Assembly: GCA_003246255.1 (NCBI GenBank)
Contig: QKAX01000150.1
Coordinates: 1 to 43,017 of the forward strand
Origin: Demequina lutea
GTDB lineage: Bacteria > Actinomycetota > Actinomycetes > Actinomycetales > Demequinaceae
Direction of reading: 5' to 3'
DNA: 43,017 bases
Shown in pieces: positions 37,424 to 43,017 of the stretch. Below the pieces are notes generated by a model, which worked only from the letters and a program-made list of their open reading frames with translations, had not been told where the DNA came from and did no database searches. The translations under genes and the position numbers were made by a program. The first letter of the stretch is position 1. Each line of letters begins with the position of its first letter.

Positions 37424-38032
37424 GTGGTGGACTTCAATCTGGCGCCGCTGATCCCCGGCGCGATCGCCGCATGGCTCATCTACAAGCGGGTGCGACGCCA
37501 CTGGGGAGGCGGCGAAGCTCCGCCGCGCCACTCGCGCAGCACCCCCACGTCGACAGTCCCGCCGCGGGTGACGCGGGTGGCAAAGAAGCCACAGCATGCG
37601 CCCACTCCGGGACACTCCCGCGAGCAGCCGCGCCCGCAGCGGCGCTACCCCGGGGACTACGTGCACCGCGTCGTCGCGTACTACTCGCCCAAGCCGGACG
37701 GCAAACCCGATCCCGGCGAGATCGTGTGGACGTGGGTGCCGTACGAGGACGACCCTCACCAGGGCAAGGACCGCCCTGTGCTGCTGGTGAGCAGGGACGG
37801 TGAGTGGTTGCTAGGCCTCATGCTCAGTTCAAAGGATCACGACCTGGACGCGACCGATGAGGCCCGCTGGGGTCGGCGCTGGATGGACATTGGCACCGGA
37901 GAGTGGGATCGTGAACGCAGGCCCAGCGAGGTGCGCCTCGATCGAGTGATCAGGGTGCATCCGCAGGATATCCGGCGAGAAGGCGCCGTGCTCGACAAGC
38001 GCATCTTTGAGCAAGTCGTTGCGGAGCTGTAA
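37424..38032 (+). CDS. Membrane-anchored PemK/MazF-like protein
   Basis: This 202-residue protein has a hydrophobic N-terminal segment ('[18 protein letters not shown]', likely membrane anchor), a basic Pro/Arg/Thr-rich linker (residues 25-80), and a C-terminal PemK/MazF-like fold: '[46 protein letters not shown]'. MazF proteins are usually mRNA interferases paired with an antitoxin. Here there is no antitoxin gene beside it, and it sits between the c-di-GMP enzyme and rpsT, so toxin activity is doubtful. GTG 37424 and 37427 are both possible starts. Proteins of this layout seem common in actinobacteria, with unknown function. Confidence 0.78.
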   Translation: MVDFNLAPLIPGAIAAWLIYKRVRRHWGGGEAPPRHSRSTPTSTVPPRVTRVAKKPQHAPTPGHSREQPRPQRRYPGDYVHRVVAYYSPKPDGKPDPGEIVWTWVPYEDDPHQGKDRPVLLVSRDGEWLLGLMLSSKDHDLDATDEARWGRRWMDIGTGEWDRERRPSEVRLDRVIRVHPQDIRREGAVLDKRIFEQVVAEL

Positions 38033-38059
38033 GTGCTCGCCGATTCTGCGAATCGCTGG

Positions 38060-38065
38060 TAGAGT
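38060..38065 (+). promoter_or_regulatory. Candidate -10 of the rpsT promoter
   Basis: TAGAGT follows an extended 'tgg' and lies about 65 nt before the rpsT start. It matches TAnnnT; no clear -35 could be set. The S20 leader continues from here to 38132 without a gene. Confidence 0.45.
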
Positions 38066-38132
38066 AGGTCGCCGTGTGCGCGCCACTGCGACGCACGAGA
38101 CAAACTTTCCTTCTGAACGAATCAGGTATCAC

Positions 38133-38393
38133 GTGGCAAACATCAAGTCGAAGATCAAGCGCATCGGCACCAACGAGAAGGCTCGCCTGCGTAACGTCGC
38201 CGTCAAGTCGGAGCTGAAGACCAACGTCCGCAAGGTGCGCGAGGCCATCGCCGCCGGCGACAAGTCCGTTGCCGAGGCCGCCCTCAAGAACGCCTCCGTC
38301 AAGCTCGACAAGGCGGTTTCCAAGGGTGTCATCCACTCGAACCAGGCCGCCAACCGCAAGTCGGCACTGGCCAAGCAGGTCGCCGCTCTCTAA
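38133..38393 (+). CDS. rpsT: 30S ribosomal protein S20
   Basis: S20 binds 16S rRNA early in 30S assembly. The 86-residue protein is rich in Lys and Ala with the family pattern '[20 protein letters not shown]' at the start and '[18 protein letters not shown]' at the end. GTG 38133 is used; the longer ORF start at 38007 falls in the PemK-like gene. The ribosome site is weak (AGG). A perfect terminator follows 18 nt after the stop. Confidence 0.97.
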   Translation: MANIKSKIKRIGTNEKARLRNVAVKSELKTNVRKVREAIAAGDKSVAEAALKNASVKLDKAVSKGVIHSNQAANRKSALAKQVAAL

Positions 38394-38411
38394 GCGCACC
38401 CGCTCACGCTG

Positions 38412-38437
38412 AAGGCCCCGCACTGCGGGGCCTTTTG
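38412..38437 (+). terminator. rpsT Rho-independent terminator
   Basis: AAGGCCCCGC (38412-38421) pairs perfectly with GCGGGGCCTT (38425-38434) across the ACT loop, followed by TTTTGCTTTT. This is the clearest intrinsic terminator in the window, between rpsT and the convergent holA. Confidence 0.92.
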
Positions 38438-38501
38438 CTTTTCCTGCGGCAGACGGCGGGCGGCACGGCCGCGACTGGGCGCTGGTCGCGCCGCCACGCC
38501 C

Positions 38502-39506
38502 CTACTCGTCCGTCGCGAGCTCGGCGATCCTGCGCACGGCACGCTCGATCGTGAACGCCGGGGCCCTGTCGCCGCCCTTGACGCCGTGATCGGCGGCGGC
38601 GACCTCCTCGATCGCCGCCGCGAGGCGATCCGCGTCCCATGTGCGCAGCTCGCGCCGCGCCTTGTCCACCTGCCACGGCGCGATGCCAAGGTCGCGCGTC
38701 GGGTCAAGCCCGCGCCCGCGCGAGGCTCCCACCTTGGCGAGCGTGCGCAGCTTGATGGCGAGCGCAGCGACCAGGGGCACGGGATCCACACCCGTCTCGA
38801 GCGCGTGCCGCACCAGCGTGAGGGCCTTGCCCTTGTCCCCCGCCACCGCGGCATCGGCCACGGCAAAGCCCGTCGCGTTGACGCGCGTGCCGTAGTACTT
38901 GGCCACCGTCTGCTCGGTGATGCCGCCGTCCACGTCGCCCATGAGCTGCGCGCACGCGGCCGCGAGCTGCGAGACGTCACCGCCCACCGAGTCCACGAGC
39001 GCGCGCAGGGCTCCCGCGCTCACCGGACGCTTGGCGCGGCCAAACTCGGCACCCACAAAGTCCACGAGGTCGCTGTCGCGCGTGATGGCCGGGCAGCCGT
39101 ACTCGGGCACTCCCGCCTTGCGCATCGTGTCCAGCAGCTTCTTGCCTCGCATGCCGCCGTTGTGTCGCACAATCACCACGGCGTCAGGGTCCGGCGACTC
39201 GGTGTACGCGAGGCCGTCCTGCAGAAAGTCGTCGCTCATGGAGGCCGCGCCGTCGATGATCACCACGGCCGTGCCGCCAAACAGCGACGGGCTCGCGGCG
39301 GATCGCAGGAGTCCCTTGCCGTACGTGGAGGCCTCGAGGCGTTGCACGTCCGTCTCCGGGTCGCGGCGTTTGACTGCCTCCACGATGAGCGCGATGGCTC
39401 GCGATCCCAGCAGTTCCTCGGGACCCGACACGAGCACGAGCGGCGCGGGGGTGGCCTTGTGCCACGGCGGGGCGTCGGAGCGCTTGGAGGTTGTCGGTCG
39501 GGCCAC
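38502..39506 (-). CDS. holA: DNA polymerase III subunit delta
   Basis: Delta opens the beta sliding clamp in the clamp loader. The 334-residue protein has the family layout of an N-terminal AAA+-like lid ('PLVLVSGPEELLGSRAIALIVEAV'), 'DAVVIVRHNGGMRGKKLLDTMRK', and a C-terminal collar ('VDKARRELRTWDADRLAAAIEEVAAADHGVKGG'). It follows comEC after 4 nt, as in the usual comEA-comEC-holA order. GTG start. Confidence 0.93.
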   Translation of the reverse strand: MARPTTSKRSDAPPWHKATPAPLVLVSGPEELLGSRAIALIVEAVKRRDPETDVQRLEASTYGKGLLRSAASPSLFGGTAVVIIDGAASMSDDFLQDGLAYTESPDPDAVVIVRHNGGMRGKKLLDTMRKAGVPEYGCPAITRDSDLVDFVGAEFGRAKRPVSAGALRALVDSVGGDVSQLAAACAQLMGDVDGGITEQTVAKYYGTRVNATGFAVADAAVAGDKGKALTLVRHALETGVDPVPLVAALAIKLRTLAKVGASRGRGLDPTRDLGIAPWQVDKARRELRTWDADRLAAAIEEVAAADHGVKGGDRAPAFTIERAVRRIAELATDE

Positions 39507-39510
39507 GCCC

Positions 39511-41922
39511 CTAGCCTGCCACGTCGAGGGGACACGACGATGCGATCTGGGCCTGCCGTGTGAGCGCGATATCGCCGCAGTCCATGGTGGTCAGCACCAC
39601 CCCCGCCACCTGGCCGTAGAGCGCCACGGTGCCAGGGTCCGGGTGGCCGTACGTGTTGCCCTCGCCCACGCTGATGGCGGCCACGCGCGCACCCAGCAGC
39701 GCCGCCAGGCCATCGGATTGCGTGGCGCTACCGTGATGAGCCACCTTGACCATGTCCACCGCTACGGGGCCGCCCAGGGCCGCGCGCACGGCGTCCTGGC
39801 CATCGGTTTCGAGGTCGCCGAGCGCGAGGGCCGTGACGCCGCCCGCGTCGATCCACACCGTCACGCTCGTGTCGTTGATCTGCGCCGATGTCTCCGCCGA
39901 CAACGCGCCCCGCGTCGGGTAGAGCACCGCGAGCCTCACGTCGCCGCGCTCCCATGTCTCGCCCGATGCCGGGGCAGAGGCCGGGACGCCGTCACCCTCG
40001 AGGGCGACGACGGCATCTGCCAGCCCGGCCTCGTGCGCCACGGGCGAGACCCACGCCTCGCGCACTGGCGCGATGGCCTCGAGCTCGCCCACAGCGCCGT
40101 CGTGATCGGCGTGGGGGTGGGTGAGGATCAGCAGGTCGATGCTCGTGACGGCGTACCGGCGGAGGCACGCGACGCCCTCCCCACCCGGCGGTCCCGTGTC
40201 GATCACCACCGCGCCGCCGCTCTCGGTGGGCACGATCATCATGTCGCCCTGGCCCACGTCGCACACCACGATCGCTGCGTCGCGCACTCCCCCAGCGCTC
40301 GCCGCCGTGAGGACCGGCACGGCCACGGCCGACGCCGCAGCGGCCAGCACCAGCGCGAGTCGCGCGGCCCCTCGCAGGCGCGCCGACATGGTCCCGGCGG
40401 CGAGCAGCGCCACCACCGCAACCGCAGCCGCCTCGCCACGCCACCCTGCGGGCCACGGCAGCCACGCACCAGGCGCGCGGGCGAAGAACTGCGCGGACCA
40501 CACGACAGCCCACGCCGGCCAGGACGCGCCGTGCATGAGCACCGTGGCCACGCCCGGCACCGGAACCGCCAGCACTGCCCCCGCCAGACCGACGATGGTG
40601 ACGGGGAACGCCGCGAGGCTCGCCACAAGGTTGGCCGGCACTGTGTAGGTGCCGACGCCGGGGCGAATCGCGAGCAGCAGCGGCCAACACGCGAGCCACG
40701 CCGAGAGTGGCACGGCGGTGGCGTGCGCGAGCGGGCGCCACAGCCATCCCGCCAGGTGCGACGCGAGCGGCGGCGCCCACACCACGATGGCCACTACAGC
40801 CACTGCGGAGAGCTGCAGGCCCAACGCGCCAGCGAGCCCCGGCTCACCGACGAGTAGCACCAGCAGGCCCGCCCCCAGGGCCGGCAACGCGCGCGCCGGT
40901 CGGCCCCAGGCGATCGCGGCGGCGAGAGCCAGCGCCATCGTAAGCGCGCGCTGCACCGAGGGCTCGGCCCCCACAAATGCGGCGAGCGCGCTCATCGCGG
41001 CGGCGAGCACCGCAGCGCGCACCCACCGCCTCCGCACAGAGCGGCGCAACAGCGCACCCAGCACGAGGGTCACGATCGCAAAGTGTGAGCCCGAGACCGC
41101 CGTGAGGTGAGTGAGCCCCGTGACCTTCATCTGCTCGTCGAGACTCGCCGGCATATCGGAGGTGTCGCCCATGACCATGCCGAGCACAAGCCCTCGCACA
41201 GTATCCGGTAGTCCCGCGGCGGCCTCACGGGTCGCGCCGCGAGCGGACGCCACCACTGCAGCGACGGGATCCTTCGCCCCCGACGTCGCGAAGTCCGCGC
41301 GCCACAGGGTCGCGTCCACCCGCGAGTCATGGGAGGGAGAGGCGCTGCCGGTGGAGGCCCCCCGGTCGCCGAGCCGCGGCAGTACTGCCCCCTCGGCGCC
41401 ATCGAGCACCGCGTCCACAACGGCGCGCGCTCCCGCGCTCGCTGGGCAGGGCTCCACGCAGGCCTCGCTCACGGCAATGCGCACCGCCCAGCGCGGCCTT
41501 CCGGTCCATGCGTCACGCCCCGCCTCGCGCGGCTCCTGCACCACGGTTCCCCACACGGTGACGTCGCCTCCGCGGCCCATTGCATCTCTCACCGATCCGG
41601 GCAGCGCCGTCGCCGCGTGAAAGGCACCAGACCACGCCACCACGCAGGCCAGCGCGCACGCCACCGCTACTCCCCTGGCCCACTCTCGCGCGAGCCGCAC
41701 GCGCCGCAAGCGGACGCGGCCTACCCCGCGCCCCGCCGCGGCCCCCTGCCGCACCGCGGTGCGATCCCGTCGCGATGCGAGCACCTCCACCGCCGCCGCG
41801 CCAGCCGCCAGAACGGTGAGCAGCACTGCCGCCCAGGCCCAGACGGCGTGGGCGCCTGCGATCGCTCCCGCGACCATCGCAAGCGCTGCCGCCGGCAGCA
41901 GCCGCGCGTCATGCTCCCTCAC
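39511..41922 (-). CDS. comEC: ComEC/Rec2 DNA-uptake channel
   Basis: This is an 803-residue polytopic membrane protein. It has an N-terminal OB-like extracellular region (about 100-200), a competence domain with 'GLVLGMVMGDTSDMP' and 'GLTHLTAVSGSHFAI', about ten helices, and a C-terminal metallo-beta-lactamase domain with 'CDVGQGDMMIV', 'LILTHPHADHDGAVGEL' (HxHxDH) and 'KVAHHGSATQS'. ComEC carries single-stranded DNA across the membrane. It overlaps the comEA stop (GTGA). Pilus genes for competence are not in the window. Many actinobacteria keep comEA-comEC without known competence. Confidence 0.93.
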   Translation of the reverse strand: MREHDARLLPAAALAMVAGAIAGAHAVWAWAAVLLTVLAAGAAAVEVLASRRDRTAVRQGAAAGRGVGRVRLRRVRLAREWARGVAVACALACVVAWSGAFHAATALPGSVRDAMGRGGDVTVWGTVVQEPREAGRDAWTGRPRWAVRIAVSEACVEPCPASAGARAVVDAVLDGAEGAVLPRLGDRGASTGSASPSHDSRVDATLWRADFATSGAKDPVAAVVASARGATREAAAGLPDTVRGLVLGMVMGDTSDMPASLDEQMKVTGLTHLTAVSGSHFAIVTLVLGALLRRSVRRRWVRAAVLAAAMSALAAFVGAEPSVQRALTMALALAAAIAWGRPARALPALGAGLLVLLVGEPGLAGALGLQLSAVAVVAIVVWAPPLASHLAGWLWRPLAHATAVPLSAWLACWPLLLAIRPGVGTYTVPANLVASLAAFPVTIVGLAGAVLAVPVPGVATVLMHGASWPAWAVVWSAQFFARAPGAWLPWPAGWRGEAAAVAVVALLAAGTMSARLRGAARLALVLAAAASAVAVPVLTAASAGGVRDAAIVVCDVGQGDMMIVPTESGGAVVIDTGPPGGEGVACLRRYAVTSIDLLILTHPHADHDGAVGELEAIAPVREAWVSPVAHEAGLADAVVALEGDGVPASAPASGETWERGDVRLAVLYPTRGALSAETSAQINDTSVTVWIDAGGVTALALGDLETDGQDAVRAALGGPVAVDMVKVAHHGSATQSDGLAALLGARVAAISVGEGNTYGHPDPGTVALYGQVAGVVLTTMDCGDIALTRQAQIASSCPLDVAG

Positions 41923-42617
41923 ACCGTGGCCGCGTCGCGCAGCCCCTCCAGCACCGCAGGCCCAATCCCGGACACCGCGTCCAGCGCCTCCACTGACGCG
42001 AAGGGCCCGTGCTCCTCGCGGTAGTCGACGATGCGCTGAGCCAGCACGGGGCCCACGCCAGGCAGCGCCGTGAGAGCGTCGGCGCCCGCGACGTTGACGT
42101 TGACCTTGCCGTCGGCTCCCCCGGCAGCCGCGGCATCGGCCGCCTCCCCCACGGCCAGGCGCTCGCCGTCCACGACCACGCGCGCCAAATTCAGGACATC
42201 CAGGTCGGCGGGGACCAGCGCGCCGCCAGCGGCGTCGATCGCATCCTGGACGCGCGCTCCAGAGGGGAGTTCGTAGACTCCCGGCTCCGCGACGGCCCCC
42301 GCGACGTGCACCACCACGGCGGCGGCCGCAAAGGGCACGGCGGAGGTCGTGGGCGCGACTGATTCCATCGCGACGGCCTCACGATCACCACCGCCCGCGA
42401 GACTGCGCGGCACCACGGCGACCCCCACCGCCACGAGAGCCAACGCGAGCACCGCCACCACTGCCGTGCGACGCGACCAGGACCAGCGCCACCCGGGAGG
42501 CTCGTCGTCGGCATCGGCGCCGGCCTCGATGGCACCGTGAGCGGCCGTGTACGCCCGCTGGGCGGCCTCGCGCCACGCGGAGGCCATCCGGGCCTGGATG
42601 TCGTCGCTATCGCTCAC
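41919..42617 (-). CDS. comEA: ComEA, DNA receptor with helix-hairpin-helix
   Basis: This 232-residue protein has a cytoplasmic Ala/Asp-rich start, one membrane segment ('TAVVAVLALALVAVGVAVV', about 51-70), an SLBB-like domain ('VVVHVAGAVAEPGVYELPSGARVQDAIDAAGGAL') and two C-terminal HhH motifs ('NVAGADALTALPGVGPVLAQRIVDYREEHGPFASVEALDAVSGIGPAVLEGLRD'). It binds double-stranded DNA for ComEC. GTG 42617 start. It is the first gene of comEA-comEC-holA. Confidence 0.93.
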   Translation of the reverse strand: MSDSDDIQARMASAWREAAQRAYTAAHGAIEAGADADDEPPGWRWSWSRRTAVVAVLALALVAVGVAVVPRSLAGGGDREAVAMESVAPTTSAVPFAAAAVVVHVAGAVAEPGVYELPSGARVQDAIDAAGGALVPADLDVLNLARVVVDGERLAVGEAADAAAAGGADGKVNVNVAGADALTALPGVGPVLAQRIVDYREEHGPFASVEALDAVSGIGPAVLEGLRDAATV

Positions 42618-42630
42618 ACGGGGACGCTAG

Positions 42631-42654
42631 GCCGCGCCACGCGAGAGGCGCGGC
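42631..42654 (-). terminator. Hairpin between degV-like gene and comEA
   Basis: GCCGCGCC pairs perfectly with GGCGCGGC (8 bp, 8-nt loop). There is no U-tract, so it is only a possible terminator for the gene upstream on the minus strand. It leaves little room (13 bp) before the comEA start codon. Confidence 0.4.
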
Positions 42655-42725
42655 ACAGGGTGCCTCCCGCGGAGGAAAGCCCCCGGCACGCCAGCCTGGG
42701 GACGACGCGCTGCGCCGCCTGGGCC

Positions 42726-43017
42726 CTACGCCGCCTGAGCGAAGTACGCGGCCACCGTGGGGTGCGCATCCACGGCACACGCCGCCAACGCCCCCGGGCC
42801 GCAGTGCGCAGCCAGCGCCGCGGAGAGCCGCGTGGTGACCACCGGCCCCCGCGCATGTCCTCGAAGGCCCGCAGCCGTCGCGTCGGCAAGCTCGTCGTCG
42901 CCCGAGACTGTCATGACGCCCACGAGCGGCAGCGACATGAGGCCGGCGGCCTCCATCACCTTGCTCACCACGGCGGCGCGCGCCTTGGCGGTGGTGCGCA
43001 CGCGCTCCACCGGCTTC
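42726..43017 (-). CDS. DegV-family protein, C-terminal part
   Basis: The frame is open at the right window edge, so the N-terminal part is missing. The 97 visible codons include 'KPVERVRTTAKARAAVVSKVMEAAG', 'VGVMTVSGDDELADATAAGL', and 'VVTTRLSAALAAHCGPGALAACAV'. These match the C-terminal half of DegV (EDD-fold) proteins, where the 'GPGAL' end is typical. DegV proteins bind fatty acids. A short hairpin lies between it and comEA. The start at 43010 in the track is internal. Confidence 0.7.
   Translation of the reverse strand, partial: KPVERVRTTAKARAAVVSKVMEAAGLMSLPLVGVMTVSGDDELADATAAGLRGHARGPVVTTRLSAALAAHCGPGALAACAVDAHPTVAAYFAQAA

Noticed and set aside
37424-38032. A classic toxin-antitoxin pair
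   Set aside because: There is a PemK/MazF-like domain but no antitoxin-sized gene on either side, so the pair cannot be claimed.

Overview
The window looks like chromosomal DNA from a GC-rich, motile actinobacterium. Gene content and order fit the Micrococcales best (Cellulomonas/Demequina-like); the genus is a guess. The evidence is very high third-position GC, many GTG starts, 1-8 nt start/stop overlaps (ATGA, GTGA), an actinobacterial LeuA, a CIRCE element ahead of hrcA-dnaJ, and the conserved block comEA-comEC-holA-rpsT-lepA-hemW-hrcA-dnaJ-rsmE-HIT-phoH-ybeY-corC-era-recO-uppS-zur. No insertion sequence, prophage, CRISPR array, tRNA or rRNA gene was found.

Region 1 (1-4.8 kb) is zinc homeostasis. 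It holds the end of a CobW-like GTPase gene, a Zur box inside a promoter that appears to give a leaderless znuA mRNA, then znuA-znuC-znuB-zur and a small VTT/DedA-like membrane protein gene. As written, znuB is broken by a frameshift with loss of a few conserved residues. uppS converges on this group.

Region 2 (4.8-9.8 kb) is a minus-strand operon: HAD phosphatase, phnD-, phnC-, phnE- and phnE-like ABC transporter genes, and an RpiR/SIS regulator. It separates recO from uppS, which are neighbours in many actinobacteria. A possible PHO box lies upstream.

Region 3 (9.9-14.7 kb) has recO, a MarR regulator divergent from an F420/NADP-type reductase gene with two near-identical palindromic operators between them, a GNAT gene, and leuA with a structured leader that fits the actinobacterial LEU element.

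Region 4 (14.7-19.9 kb) is a four-gene ABC importer (lipoprotein, two permeases, ATPase) with a perfect 13-bp hairpin after the first gene, and a convergent gene for an unusual membrane protein with four cysteine-patterned repeats.

Region 5 (20-27 kb) is the conserved minus-strand stress and RNA-maturation block: hrcA, dnaJ, rsmE, HIT, phoH, ybeY, corC, era.

Region 6 (27-38 kb) mixes accessory plus-strand genes (three DUF4870-like membrane proteins, two chemoreceptors, a P-loop kinase-like protein, a PAS-GGDEF-EAL enzyme and a membrane-anchored PemK/MazF-like protein) with housekeeping hemW, lepA and rpsT. The two chemoreceptors and the c-di-GMP enzyme have candidate promoters resembling the sigma-28/WhiG type, which suggests a shared motility regulon.

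Region 7 (38.4-43 kb) has holA, comEC and comEA (replication clamp loading and DNA uptake) and the C-terminal end of a DegV-family gene running off the window.
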